Shown: positions 24,163 to 35,486 of the stretch, one piece after another
Layout of the letters: every line of letters begins with the position of its first letter
How positions within the stretch are numbered: the first letter of the stretch is position 1
Assembly: GCF_040954645.1 (NCBI RefSeq)
Contig: NC_092810.1
Coordinates: 74,612,660-74,676,659, forward strand
Direction: 5' to 3'
DNA from: Diabrotica undecimpunctata
Taxonomy: Eukaryota > Arthropoda > Insecta > Coleoptera > Chrysomelidae
Length of the DNA: 64,000 nucleotides
Position numbers and translations under genes: made by a program
Notes under the pieces: generated by a model
Database searches by the model: none
What the model was told of the DNA's origin: nothing
The model's input: only the letters and a program-made list of their open reading frames with translations

Positions 24163-24574
24163 CAGAGCAGCCAAAGGACAGGACCGATTGCAGAACCCAC
24201 CAGAAGCGAGGGATCCTCAACGTCTAAGAACACAAAAAACCGTAAGTTTTTGAATAATTACAAAATCTTCCAACTTTTACAATCTTACAATTTAACAAGT
24301 TTTTTTTTATTACAATTTAACAATTTAGAACAACAATCTCCACTCTATCAATCGTATAATAATGTACTTTAGAATGCATACCATTTAAATAATACAGAGA
24401 ATTGATAAAACAAAAATAAACGTCATTCACAACTATAATTAACTAAACAGTAATTTTGTATGACAATTTGAAAAAAGAAACGTTCATACATATAGCTTGC
24501 TTTTAATTACAATTAAATATTTTATTTCGAAAAATTAAAATAATTACGTAGCAAATAATTTCATTTATTTTGAT

Positions 24575-24668
<94 letters not shown>

Positions 24669-24872
24669 CATTATAAGAGTGTGTGGATTACATCTTGACC
24701 TACCTCAATGCAAAGAATAGCACAGCAGGCAAGGTCAACCTCATATTTCGCTAAATTGCACATTCCGATAGAAAAGAAAGTGTTATAATACAGGTATACT
24801 TATTTAATACATAACGTACATTTAGTATTGTCTAATATATTTACCGCTGAATGTAAAAATTTTAAAATAATC
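24163..24872 (+). other. Element 3 leader, remainder
   Basis: AT-rich untranslated sequence between the 18-bp array and gag, containing a (TA)n tract. An in-frame non-ATG extension upstream of gag reaches 24828, but the first ATG in frame is 24873. Confidence 0.6.
24579..24667. repeat. (TA)n microsatellite in element 3 leader
   Basis: About 89 bp of TA with two small interruptions. It is preceded by ATAACAATATAT, as is the tract at 620. Confidence 0.9.
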
Positions 24873-25685
24873 ATGGAGAGTCTATACGTTAAGCAAGCGG
24901 AAATAGGAACAGAAATAGTGAAACTCGTTTCAAATACAAAAAAGGATTCCCAATCTCGGAAAAATCAACAATACATCCGGGATAGACAGGAAAAATTAGA
25001 AGAATATTGGGCAAAATTTTTAAATAACCACGAAAAGCTGCTAGAAGGGGGTATAACGAAAGAAAAATATTTTGAAACAAAATACTATGATCAGGTATTT
25101 AAGACATACATTGAGGGGAAAACCCTGTTGGAAGAATATGGAAGAATGCTGAAAAGAGGAAAAGCACCGAAAGTAAAGGAGATACAGATAAGAAAACAAA
25201 GAATCGCGGAATTATTACGGCCAGAAAATGAACAAGACTTGCAGGAGGATGAAGAATTGCAGTCAGAGTTAAGAGAATACATGGAAAAGGTGAATACACT
25301 AATGATTGAAGCAGCAGTAAATGAGGAACTGGACGCTACAGATATTGGAGAAGTAGAGAGAATAAATCATCTAAAGAGGAAAGTCAGGGAAGTTTTAAAG
25401 AAAATAAGACCAGGAATGCAACGGCCAGAAAGCACACAGAGGAGGGACGGTGTGACATTGCCGCAGGTAAAAATCCCTGTGTATGAAGGCAGATATGAAA
25501 CGTGGAGAACTTTCCACGATCTGTTTACTAAAGTAATACATGAAAACGACCAGTTATCAAACGCAGAAAAAATGCAGTACCTAAAAACTCAAGTAAGAGG
25601 GGAAGCCAACAGAATGATACAACACTTAAACATATCCGAGGCCAACTACGAAGTGGCCTGGAACATGCTAAAAGATAGGTATTAG
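24873..25685 (+). pseudogene. Element 3 gag, N-terminal part (ends in a premature stop)
   Basis: From ATG 24873 the protein is charged and helical. At about residue 196 the conserved BEL gag block LPQVKIPVYEGRYETW begins (DUF1759-like), continuing to HLNISEANYEVAWNMLKDRY. It then hits TAG at 25683-25685. Related gags continue without a stop at this point (RY.N....). The downstream sequence from 25686 is in the same frame and resumes gag similarity at once. So a single nonsense change, rather than a real gene end, separates this from the next entry. Read-through is possible but untested. Confidence 0.85.
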
Positions 25686-25694
25686 AACCCAAGG

Positions 25695-28667
25695 ATGATA
25701 TTGTTTAAATTAATAGACAGGATGCTACTAGCGCAGGAAGTAAAGGAATCTTCTGCTAGAGCATTGAAATCACTACATGACACCTTCCACGAAAGTCTGG
25801 AAGCCATAGGAGGGTTAGGAACAGACACGGAAGCGTGGAGCCCATTGATAGCCCGAATTATCATAACGAAATGGGACAATGAGACTAGGAGGCTGTACGA
25901 AAACCACATTGGAGACAGTAGAGAGATACCGACGTACAAATCGACACAAACATTCCTACAGCGAAGATTTCAGACACTGGAACTGCTGGAGTCAGAAAAA
26001 AGACAAGAGAAGCAAGGAGGATCTCTTAGGAAACCAAGAACACATTGCGTGATATGCAACGGAGATCACGGAGTACCGAACTGCAGAGAATTTCAGGAAC
26101 TCAATGTAAGAGACCGGAACAGGATGATAAAAGAAAAAGGATTGTGTACAAACTGCCTAGCACATAAAAAAGAAAAACAATTTTATTCACAATATAGGTG
26201 CAGACACTGTGGCGGAGACCACCACCATATGTTGCATTATGAAAAAGGAAACACAAGCAACAAAAGAAACTCCAATGAAACGAAACGAGAACAAACACAA
26301 GAAAGAAATGGAAGAGATTCAAACAATAGAAGAAACGGGTACCAAGCTGATAGGTACAGAGGAGGAAATAATAATCCATACAACGCCAGAGAACAAAATA
26401 ACGGAAGGCGAGAAAATACACAAGATACCAATGGGCCTAGGAATAGCAACGACCAGCAAAGAGGGCAGAATTCAGTAAACTGTGCAAGCCATAAGGAAGG
26501 TGAAGCATTACTAGCGACAGCTGTGGTACGCATAAGAGATGCGAAAGGAGATTCACACATAATGAGAGCACTAATCGACCAAGGGTCACAATGCGCATTT
26601 ATAACGGAACAAGCTGCGACGACGCTAGGAACAACAAGGAAGCCCATACAGGCGACCATATCCGGGATAGGCTCGTCAGGAGAAAAAACAGCCAACTGGA
26701 GTATGAAACTTTTAATCGAAACTCATTACGAAAGTGACTTCGAGATGGAAATAGAAGCACTAGTACTACCGAAGATAACAAGGAATTTACCGGAAAAGGA
26801 TATAATTCTACCGGACTATAACGAGAAAAATGCAATACTGGCAGATCCAAGATATTACAAGGTAGGGAAGATAGACTTACTACTAGGAGTAAAAGAATAC
26901 AGTTACATATTGACAGAAGGGATGCACAGAATAAGTAATGGACTCCTGAGTCAAAACACCAAACTAGGATGGATAGTTTCGGGAATAGCACTCGAAAAAA
27001 GAAGAATTCGAACAGAGCACCAACTAATAGGAAATATGATACAAGGCGTACGAGAACTGTGTCATGAGATAAAAATCGTGAATTGTAAGGATATAATAGA
27101 GAAGTTAGAGGAAGGACAAAGAAAGGCGGAGTCAGTAAGCGAGGGGTTGACAGTAGAAATAAAAGGAAGGGAAAGAAGAGGAATATTAGGAACAATATTA
27201 ACCTCAGTATTTGGAGTCAATGACGAAGCCTACAGTAACATTGAAGCATTAGATAATAACCAAAAGGAGCTAATAAAGGGATCACAGCACCAGGCGAAGA
27301 TAATGTTAGAAACAATAACATCAATCAATCACACAGAGAACAGGATAAACGAGCAAATGAACAAGTTTAACAAAGCACTAATCACAGGTCTACAAGAAAT
27401 ATCTAAAGGACTTAACGAAGTAGAAGACAAAGCACAAAAACTAGAAACCGAATATAGCACGTTACGAATACAAACGATAGCATTACAAGTTATGGACTTC
27501 ATAAACGAATATACTCAATTTTACGAGGGAATATTAAACCTTCACTATAATCACGGACACTTCATTGATATAGTGAAACCGGGTGAAATAACCAAATTAA
27601 TAGGGAAAGCAGGGCAGATACTGCCTCAAGGGGTCGAAATACGACGACAACCCATTATAGAAACAGAAGTCAGTCATGACGACAGATATATAACAGTCAT
27701 CGGCTACTTCATAGTGACAGGGAAAAATAAGTACAGCATGCTCAAAGTCACGGCCATACCACTTAACGTTGAGGGGTCGGTGTTGCGCACATTTGTCGCC
27801 CCAAGGAATCTACTGGTCGTAGATTATAACACACTGCACTACTACGAATTGACCACGGAAGATAGAGAAAGGTGCTTACTGTTGACAAAGGCGCAGATAG
27901 CGTGCTCACCAACGGCTATAAGAAACATGGATACCCAACCAAACTGCATACTAGAAGAAATTTATGAGCGATCTAAGAATAGCACATGTCCAGTGGTAGC
28001 CAGGACAATACAGACAGCTCAATGGAGTAAGATGGGTACTCCCAACCTCTGGCTAGTTATCACGCCAGTCACGATACACATATCCATTATTTGCGATGGA
28101 AATCGGAGCGAAAGAGTACTGGAACGAGTCACATTCCTGAAGCTTTCACCCAAATGTATCGCCCAAACGAAAAATATTACATTACTCCCCACTAGCAGTG
28201 GGGTGGACAGAGCAGTGACGAGTTACCTGAAGTCGCCAATCACTCCCGTGGCCCAACTGGTGGCGAGGACACCCCGCAAGTTTAACACGCCTCTAAACAC
28301 CTACCTTGACATACCAGGAGGAGAGCTACGTCATGTGTTACTTGAGGAGGAGAGTCTGGAACAAGAAATGACGCATACGCAGTGGCGATCGATTCACGAA
28401 TCTAATTGGCATTATTTTGTGGCCACCGGGATCATTACTATAATGGTAATAATTGGGATACTCACGTTATGGAAGTACCGTCCTGTTGCACGACTATGTC
28501 GTTCAGGGAATCCACAAACTCAGACTAACGAACAGGAAGTACCTGTATTAGTTAGTAATCGGCACAACAATGTACGGTCGACTTCCCAAGTTGACATCCC
28601 ACTTTCCACATTTTCATCCAATTGCCCTAATTTTAATCTAGAGATAGAGTCGGACATTGATAGCTAG
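25695..28667 (+). CDS. Element 3 gag C-terminus, protease and envelope-like fusion protein
   Basis: 990 codons without a stop, same frame as the gag above. Residues 1-110 complete gag. CCHC-type knuckles follow (C118[12 protein letters not shown], then CTNC and [13 protein letters not shown]). The aspartic protease has LID295QGSQ and ends about LGWIVSG (424-430). RT should follow but does not. From about residue 440 the sequence resembles the insect envelope/F-type fusion protein: a furin-like site RERR (492-495), then a hydrophobic fusion-peptide-like [12 protein letters not shown], helical heptad-rich sequence, Cys-containing ectodomain, a membrane segment at about 907-928 and a roughly 60-residue tail. 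Only about 55 residues precede the cleavage site and no signal peptide is visible, so the envelope N terminus appears deleted with pol. Family assignment of the envelope is by motif order only. Confidence 0.82.
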   Translation: MILFKLIDRMLLAQEVKESSARALKSLHDTFHESLEAIGGLGTDTEAWSPLIARIIITKWDNETRRLYENHIGDSREIPTYKSTQTFLQRRFQTLELLESEKRQEKQGGSLRKPRTHCVICNGDHGVPNCREFQELNVRDRNRMIKEKGLCTNCLAHKKEKQFYSQYRCRHCGGDHHHMLHYEKGNTSNKRNSNETKREQTQERNGRDSNNRRNGYQADRYRGGNNNPYNAREQNNGRRENTQDTNGPRNSNDQQRGQNSVNCASHKEGEALLATAVVRIRDAKGDSHIMRALIDQGSQCAFITEQAATTLGTTRKPIQATISGIGSSGEKTANWSMKLLIETHYESDFEMEIEALVLPKITRNLPEKDIILPDYNEKNAILADPRYYKVGKIDLLLGVKEYSYILTEGMHRISNGLLSQNTKLGWIVSGIALEKRRIRTEHQLIGNMIQGVRELCHEIKIVNCKDIIEKLEEGQRKAESVSEGLTVEIKGRERRGILGTILTSVFGVNDEAYSNIEALDNNQKELIKGSQHQAKIMLETITSINHTENRINEQMNKFNKALITGLQEISKGLNEVEDKAQKLETEYSTLRIQTIALQVMDFINEYTQFYEGILNLHYNHGHFIDIVKPGEITKLIGKAGQILPQGVEIRRQPIIETEVSHDDRYITVIGYFIVTGKNKYSMLKVTAIPLNVEGSVLRTFVAPRNLLVVDYNTLHYYELTTEDRERCLLLTKAQIACSPTAIRNMDTQPNCILEEIYERSKNSTCPVVARTIQTAQWSKMGTPNLWLVITPVTIHISIICDGNRSERVLERVTFLKLSPKCIAQTKNITLLPTSSGVDRAVTSYLKSPITPVAQLVARTPRKFNTPLNTYLDIPGGELRHVLLEEESLEQEMTHTQWRSIHESNWHYFVATGIITIMVIIGILTLWKYRPVARLCRSGNPQTQTNEQEVPVLVSNRHNNVRSTSQVDIPLSTFSSNCPNFNLEIESDIDS

Positions 28668-28801
28668 GGTACGGTTGGAAGATTATTGATTATTCTTAAA
28701 CTATTTATAATTTATCATGTTTGAATTTTACTATGTTATGTAATACTTATATGTAAACTTTGAGTATTGACACTTGGGCCAGATTGCCCGATTCCGCAGT
28801 A
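28668..28801 (+). other. Element 3 spacer before 3' LTR
   Basis: 134 bp between the envelope stop and the LTR. No convincing purine tract is seen; the sequence before the LTR is GCCCGATTCCGCAGTA. Confidence 0.5.
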
Positions 28802-29267
28802 TGTCCAATATCAAATCTTCAGAATTCATATCCGAAATTGGACAGTATAATTTTATCACCCAGTAGACCGAATGAATCTATTTGTTATTAAATACACACA
28901 CGTAGTTAATTAGGTTACATACACATTTGGTCAATTATAAATAATAATTTGGACATCAGTCAAAAGTACTGACAAAGTTAAACAATTTACATAAATTAAA
29001 TACACATATCACGCTAGGTACGCGAAAAATATTGACCCAAATAGAATTTATATAAAACTAATATCTCTTGACTAGAGAAGCATTCAATCACTATTCACTC
29101 AACGAACATATAGTCTTCAACGATCAACTTCATCAGTCTCTACTCAAAGTAATCCCGGGTCTACACCCATAGTGTACGTCTCAACAATAAACTCTGCTAC
29201 TATTATTTGGTGTTTCCATTACAACAGAACGAACATCTTCACTGAGCCAACGAAGGGAATTTGTTCA
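28802..29267 (+). repeat. Element 3, 3' LTR
   Basis: 466 bp, apparently identical to 23086-23551, followed by CTGGA. Confidence 0.95.
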
Positions 29268-31449
29268 CTGGATGATGTGGCATAAAATAAAATGTAGTAT
29301 TTACCCTAAAGTCTGTTGCCGCTTCCGTAATTCTGCATAAACCTTTCATATGTCCTAATTCTTTATATTCCTGGATGAATTCGCTATAAAGAGTTTTAAG
29401 ATTGGCATCTTTATTCAACTTACGCTCGAGATTTAAAAATCTATTTTTTGCTGGACGAAATGAATCACCGAGTGAATTTATCGGTTCTTTGAATGGCAAT
29501 GATACTATGAATTTGCCTGTCGCGTCGCGTTTCACCGTATCTTCGAAATGTTTTTCGCGTGCAATTTCTTCGCCCGAGAGTGCAGGTTTTCCATTGAAAA
29601 CCTCTTCAAGTTCCCAGAACTTACTTAGCTGTTCTGTAACTTCGATTGTGTTTGTGAAATTACACTTAGTTATTCGCTTTTCTGATGCTTTGTTTTGGCT
29701 GATATACGGCCCTGCTATGATCCAGCCAAACATTGTTTCTTGCATGAATGGTTTATTTTTACCTAAACTAATTCTGTTTGCGCCCAGTATTTGCCAAAAT
29801 AGATCACTTCCTATCAACAATTCGACCTTTTGTGGTTTATGAAAATGATTATCCGCTAATTTTAAATGTTTAGGTATCTGCAAATCGCTAATGTTTATTT
29901 CAGATGCCGGCACGCACCCCGTAATTTCTGGTATTACGAAACAATTTAAAGTTTTATGAAAAGTTATATCGCTACGCGACTGTATATTTATTTCGCATTT
30001 GAATCAAACGGGAGATGCAATATTATTTATGCCCATGACTGATATGTTCGCGCTTGTCGTTTTTAATCTAAGTTTATCGCATAAATTTTCGGTTATGAAT
30101 GAGCTTTGTGAACCGCAATCTAACAAAGCTCGCACTATGTATGCCTTACCTTGGCTGTCAAAAATATTAACTAATACTGTGGACAGTATAGTTTGATCTG
30201 CAGCGCTAACTGCCGAAACTGACAAATTGGTAGTGTTTAAACTACCTTGTATATTATCTGCAGATCGTATATCGCTCGCGTTTTCTACCGGTTGATGAAC
30301 TAAAGCTGCGTTCTGTTCGCTTGACCTATCTGGATGCAATAACGTATGGTGTTTTGACGCACATTTCTTGCATGTTGATTGTCTACACCGCGCAATAGGG
30401 CAACACTGTGTATTATCCGATTTATTTAAAGTTCCCTGTGATGAATATAGACCGCGAATGTTATGTGAATATTTCGTATTCCGTGAATATGCGCCCGCCT
30501 GAGAAATATTCCGTGTATTTTGTTTTTCAGCTTGATTTACCTCAAGGGATTCTAAGAGGTCCGCCCTTGATTTTAAAAACGTTTTAAAATCATCAAAACT
30601 AGGAATTTCATTATGTGTTTTGCTATTCTCCCATGCGCGTAAAGTCGATGTATCGAACTTATAAGAAATAATATGAATAAGGAGTATGTCCCACGAATCA
30701 GTAGGTAGCCCTAGCTACTTTAACGCGTATAAATGCTTCGAAAAAATGTCAACTAATTGCCGCAATCTATTAGATGACTCTTTATGTATTGGCTCTATAT
30801 TAAATAAGGCATTAATATGATTGGAAATTAGTAATCTCTTATTATCGTACCTTTCCCTAATTAATTTCCACGAAACTCCATAATTTTCGCCGGTAAACTC
30901 TAATGTTCGTATGACCTGCGCCGCACCGCCCTGTAATGAACTTCGTAAATAATGAAAACGCCTTATATTGTCTAAGTACTCATTTTTGTTAACTAAAGAT
31001 TCAAAAAGATCTGCAAAATCTAACCAATTATTATAATTACCATCAAATTTTGGTAACTCGATAGGTTTAAGCTCAATACAATGCCCTGTATATGAATTCT
31101 TAGAGCGCTCACTTGCTTTATCGCTTTCTAGACAAGCTACTTGTTGATTATCGCTAATGATTTTTCGCGCTACCGCTAATTGTGAATAATATTTGTTATA
31201 GAATTCTTCGCGCTCCGTATATTCATCCTCTAATAATTCAAATTGAACCGTATTTTCTATTTGCCCCTGAACCTCATCGAATTCGCCCTGTAAATGTTCT
31301 ATATTATTTACCATTTCAATAGCCTGTAATACTTCTAAATCTGAAATCGTTTCACCCTTAGTTATTTTATCATTTAACGCTAATATAAATTTCGAAAATA
31401 TTGTGAGTTTGCATTTAAAACCGCCCCTTTTTCGCTTTAAATTCTCCAT
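29268..31449 (-). pseudogene. Element 2 gag-protease-RT start
   Basis: Minus strand from ATG 31449. The gag begins basic (MENLKRKRGGFKCKL) and has the DUF1759-like block ELPKFDGNYNNWLDFADLFE. An in-frame TAG at 30717-30715 interrupts it. The same frame continues with helical gag, a Cys/His-rich segment (CCPIARC..., HHTLLH), and the protease (ALLDCGSQSSFI, where D-C-G replaces the usual D-S/T/Q-G). A second in-frame stop, TGA at 30006-30004, follows. Then come the protease end and linker (VELLIGSDLFWQILG, FGWIIAGP) and RT start (FYFMPHHPV) up to the nested insertion. All three open segments share one frame, so only two point changes broke it. Confidence 0.88.
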
Positions 31450-31845
31450 AATTTTATAATGAATTAAACAGTAAACAGAAACAGATTATAAATCGCTTGA
31501 TATTCGACCCTAACGTTCTCAGAATTATCACATGTGCAGAATAAAGGTACAAAGACTGATAAATAAAAGGGAATGTGAAGTGGATATGCTCACCAAAATA
31601 TTGTATGTTTATTCTAACAGCTCTAGCCTCCTGGCGCCAAGGATCTGCCTCAACTCGTATAATAGGTCTTCACAGATTTTAAACCCACAGTTGTCCAATT
31701 ATGTAACTGTCTTAAGAATAACGTTCGACAGTCTATAACGCGCTCGGGCCACTATGAATGCACTATTTCGCCCGCTAATTTGATGACACAAATATGAGTT
31801 CGGAATTCGGTGAATTTACACTGTTTCAACACAAGAATTTGATGA
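31450..31845 (-). other. Element 2 leader
   Basis: About 400 bp of untranslated sequence between primer site and gag on the minus strand. Unlike elements 1 and 3, no tandem array is visible here. Confidence 0.5.
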
Positions 31846-31863
31846 TTGGACTCGAATGGACCA
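31846..31863 (-). other. Element 2 primer-binding-like site
   Basis: On the minus strand TGGTCCATTCGAGTCC directly follows the LTR end. It is the same core as elements 1 and 3 with one extra A. Confidence 0.65.
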
Positions 31864-32168
31864 TGTAATTGTTTGATATGCACTTCGCTTGTGCCGCTGG
31901 TTAATAATCAAACTCCGTGCGAAAACAAAACTGACTTTATTTTGAATTACACAATACATATAATATGAATGCTAAAGTATTATGTCCGCTCGCGCTAAAT
32001 GCTGTATCACCGATCTCGTCTCGTATTTGAGTGCTGTCTGTCGTCTTTGGGGTGTCTTAAGGGACTCGCCTTATCTTCACATATGGCATAATATATCTTC
32101 CTACGCTACTATGTTGCCGGGTTGTAAAAATGTATAAAATAAACTTGAATTGGATGGAGGCGTGAACA
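31864..32168 (-). repeat. Element 2, 5' LTR
   Basis: 305 bp, TG...CA. It is followed on the plus strand by CAAAG, the second copy of the target duplication. Confidence 0.93.
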
Positions 32169-33041
32169 CAAAGTGATGCAATATTATAGTTAAAGCAACT
32201 TCTTTGATTGAAGAAAGTGAAAGAAATTAAGGTATGTATTATTGTGTATTAATATTTTCCAGTAAAATGAGTATTTCAATATAACCGTAATACTTTTATT
32301 GTTTTTTTATCGTATCTACTACTTGCCATAGATTACTTCGTTTAGTTATTTAAGTTATAGTATTTATAAAGTCAGTTGAAACATTTCACTCCGACGAGAT
32401 TTATAAGGGCAGTTCAATATTACATTTACCGGTAATCAAGTTAAAGTATAAATAACACGCGTCAATGTTTCAAACGTATTTGAACAATCCCCGTACTTCG
32501 TAGGAAAGAGATAGAAGAAAGAGAGAATGAAAGATACATTCCATCAAATAAATATTGGACATTGATATGTTATTCAAAATCACCAATATTTAACAGGCTA
32601 CTTGAAGGTTCGCTTCCAGCCGGCGGCGATGGTGTACAGATAAGAAACGCTGTTGATTCATGCCAGTGCTGTACAGCTAAAATGTTTATTATTTTACGAA
32701 GTATAATAACTGTTTTAAATCATTATACTGTCAATATGGTCTATTGTGATTATATATAAATTATTTTTGTTGCTAAATATGATATGTAAAAAACTTTTTA
32801 TACACTTATGTACTTTACGACAGTTAAGTAAATTAAAATTGACCTTATTCTGTTCTTCGTTAATCTATATTTGAATATAAAAATAAATGATGCGCCCATG
32901 TCTGGTAATATGATATTATTCTTTTAATGTTTGTGGGCAACCAGTTTTTTGGGTGTTTCAACTGACTTTAAAAATACTATACAACATTATAAGTCTCAAA
33001 AAATCTTTACAATTTAACTAATTTCATTTTCTTTTTCCAGA
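32169..33041. other. No gene; possible intron of the transposase-like gene
   Basis: AT-rich. AAATTAAGGTATGT at about 32226 could be a 5' splice donor and TTTTTCCAG at 33033-33041 an acceptor, which would make most of this an intron of the gene whose coding exons begin at 33042. This is inference from splice-like motifs only. Confidence 0.35.
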
Positions 33042-33493
33042 ATTACCTCTGCCATCGGATATAAACATAAATGCAATAGAACAAATTATGGATTTTTGTC
33101 AGATACAGTTCATGGAGATTTCAATCATGTTACCCCTTCCCCGTTTTCTGGTAAATTTATAAATAAAAAATAATTAAAATATTATTTATGGGTACACAAT
33201 GGTAACTTAACATTGAATTATTTTTAGAATCAATAGAGAACCAGTCAGAGGAAGATAACACACACATTCCATCAACAGAGTGCACTAAAAACCATTTAGA
33301 CTACGATTGTGATAACTACTTTTGTCCTTGGTATGAAAATGCTATACAAAAGCCGCAGTCAGTGATTTCATCCACTACTGGCCGACTGACCTGCTTTCAA
33401 CACCCCAAGCTAACACCCCGATTTCTTCATTTTCCGAATCAACTCCGAAATGTTCTAGAAAACGAAAAAAGGTTTATCGAAAGGATTTAGGTA
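33042..33493 (+). pseudogene. Transposase-like gene, 5' exons
   Basis: After TTTTTCCAG a possible exon runs to about 33150, before a GGTAAAT donor-like site. A second starts after TTATTTTTAG (33228) and reads SIENQSEEDNTHIPSTEC, then, after a likely frame change near 33400, PISSFSESTPKCSRKRKKVYRKDLGNIRRRH. That basic end is shared with the downstream half at 44793 because the LINE insertion duplicated it. The protein family occurs widely as repeats in insect genomes; I recognise the downstream half better than this one and cannot name its superfamily. Confidence 0.5.
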
Positions 33494-33881
33494 ACATAAG
33501 ACGTCGACATATAGCACGGCAACGGTGTACTAAGCAGATAAAAGTAAATATATTTTTCTCCTACTAAAATCCCAAATATTGCGATTAGTAGCGAAAAATA
33601 ATTTACGGTTTGTTTACATATGTGAATTTAAAAAGGCTTCGTAATACCACAGTGAGAAATTTCTGGAAAAAAACTCGCTTTCGGTAAAAACTAGTGTTTG
33701 AAGTGATAAAAGTAAGTAAGGTTATTTACAATTCGAAACAGTCATACTGGAGGAACTCTGGCCGTTAGCTTTGCGACGTTGCCAAAGTTAAAAATAGTTC
33801 TGTAAACTGAGGACTGATAGGAACTGCATTTCTGAGCGGTTGAAGCGAATCTAGTTCCTTTCGCGGTCCTTAGAAACAGAT

Positions 33882-34648
33882 ATGATGTACACGGACAGTG
33901 ATGATAACGCGTCAGAAGGCAAGAAGAGAAAAGATAGAGAGTCAACTTCACCTTTCCTGCAGAGCAAAAAACTGCCAGAACTCCAAGCAAAATAAAACCA
34001 AAGGAAGAAGATTCAGAGGATTTGGACGACGTTATAAGCATGTTCAAGAAGATGATGGAAGAACTGAAAGAAATCAGGAATGAAAATAAGGAATATAGAG
34101 AAGAGATGATAGCGCTGAAAAAAGAAAATATAAAGATAAATCAAGAATTGGAAGAAACACAAAACAAATTAACCCAGGTTGAAAACAAAGTAGAAAGAAT
34201 TGAAAAACAGATGAAAAGAAATAACATAGTAATTACGGGTCTACCAATAAACGCAACAGATGAAACACTCTTAAAAAATAACGTAAAAGATTTTATACAA
34301 AAGCACTTAAAAGAGGATGTCGAAATAGAATCTGCAATGAAGTTAAAGAACAATATATGTCTGGTACAAATGAAGGATTATGGCGAAAAAATTAAGGTAA
34401 TGAAAGAAAAAAGCAAACTCAGATTTCTTACTGGAGAAAAGATCTTCATCAACGATGACATGACCGAAAAAGAAAGACACATGAGGAAGGAAATCGTAAA
34501 TAAAAGCAATGAATTAAGAGCTGAAGGTAGAAATGTAAAGATAGGGTACAGAAAACTAACTGTGGATGGTATAAATTGGGTATGGGCCGGAAATGGTACT
34601 TTCAAACGAGAAAAATCTAGAAATATGGACCCAAAAAACGGCATATAG
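33882..34648 (+). pseudogene. LINE ORF1 (coiled-coil RNA-binding-type protein)
   Basis: It begins at ATG 33882 (MMYTDSDDNASEGKKRKDRE), an acidic then basic leader. A one-base length change in the A-run at 33965-33970 shifts the frame; the remainder is open from about 33970 to 34648. It contains a long coiled coil (MFKKMMEELKEIRNENKEYR, then heptads to ERIEKQM), followed by RNNIVITGLP, an RRM-like start typical of LINE ORF1 proteins. It ends with a C-terminal domain that includes RFLTGEKIFINDD. The role would be nucleic-acid chaperone in the LINE ribonucleoprotein. One indel from intact. Confidence 0.75.
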
Positions 34649-34695
34649 TAGTGGAAAAAGGAAAAGATGGCCCATTATGCCAACGAACCCTAGCG

Positions 34696-35486
34696 ATGAA
34701 CAGGAAAATGAGTTTGAACATAAATAGCAAAATAAAAAATAAGAATATGTACCTAAATATTGCGACATGGAATGTTCGAGGAGTATACGAGGAGGGAGCA
34801 TTAATTAACCTAATAGAAGAACTAAAAAAATATAAAATACACATCTTAGCACTACAGGAAACACATTTAACTGGAAACAACGTCGAAAAGATTGGCCCAT
34901 ACACGTTTTATACAAGTGGAGGCAATAATAGGAATTTTGGAGTGGGTTTTCTGGTACATGAAGACGTGGAGCAGGTAAAACGATTCGTAGTAAAATCTGA
35001 CAGAATGTGTGCAATTAGAATTAAAGGAAAAAATAACATGATATCGTTGATAAATATACATGCTCCAACAGAAGAAAAAGAAGAAGAAGTGAAAGATGAA
35101 TTCTATGAAGAATTAGAGTCATTGTGTGAAGAAATGCCCAGACAAGACACTAAAATTATTATAGGCGACGCCAATGCAAAGGTCGGAAGAGAAGATATAT
35201 ATAAAAACATAACAGGGGGTGAAAGTAAACATTTGAATACAAATGATAATGGACAGAGATTAATCACATTCGCAATTGAAAACAGGATGAAGATAATGAG
35301 TACCCATTTTAGGAGAAAAAATATATATAAAGGAACGTGGAAAATTCCGGGGTCAAATGGAACTAATCAAATAGACCACATCTTAATATAAGAGAAGTTT
35401 GCGAATTTAATAACAAATGTGAAAACGTGCAGAGGGGCTGACGTAGACTCAGATCATTTTTTGGTTAGAATTAATATGAGAGAAGC
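34696..35486 (+). pseudogene. LINE ORF2 N-terminus: apurinic-type endonuclease
   Basis: Likely ATG 34696, 48 bp after ORF1 in another frame. Endonuclease/exonuclease/phosphatase motifs in order: LNIATWNVRG, ILALQETHL (catalytic Glu), INIHAPTEEKE, IIIGDANAKVG (Asp/Asn), NQIDHILI and DSDHFLVRI (final Asp-His). The endonuclease would nick target DNA for target-primed reverse transcription. A TAA at 35389-35391 interrupts between the last two motifs; the frame continues beyond it to REA, where the BEL element is inserted. ORF2 resumes at 42586. Confidence 0.85.

Larger units (their letters stand above)
23086..29267 (+). mobile_element. BEL/Pao element with envelope-like gene (element 3, nested)
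   Basis: Two 466-bp LTRs (23086-23551 and 28802-29267), TGTCC...TTCA, appear identical by eye. Target duplication CTGGA lies at 23081-23085 and 29268-29272, inside the RT reading frame of element 2. The primer-like site TGGTCCTTCGAG follows the left LTR directly. The interior contains an 18-bp tandem array, a (TA)n tract and one frame running gag, CCHC, protease, then an envelope fusion protein. RT, RNase H and integrase are absent. It is the youngest insertion here by LTR identity and cannot move without enzymes supplied in trans. Confidence 0.95.
21350..32168 (-). mobile_element. BEL/Pao LTR retrotransposon (element 2, outer), minus strand
   Basis: Direct repeats of 304 bp (21350-21653) and 305 bp (31864-32168), TG...CA, differ at about two positions. 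Target duplication CAAAG lies at 21345-21349 and 32169-32173. Read on the minus strand the order is LTR, primer site, gag, zinc knuckle, protease, start of RT, [nested element 23086-29267], RT start continued, large deletion, integrase, purine tract, LTR. Without the nested element it is about 4.6 kb. It carries two nonsense codons and one frameshift and lacks the catalytic RT and RNase H, so it cannot be autonomous. Confidence 0.93.

Noticed and set aside
23622..24233. Antisense frames of about 190-200 residues with MALGFGTALGSS or LVWLSALVLLSA repeats
   Set aside because: They are forced by an 18-bp tandem array whose unit length is a multiple of three, and lie antisense in the leader of an LTR element. 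No independent evidence for a protein.
26237..27195. Antisense hydrophobic frames of 150-200 residues
   Set aside because: They are shadows of the A-rich gag-protease-envelope coding strand, whose complement reads as Phe/Leu/Ser-rich.
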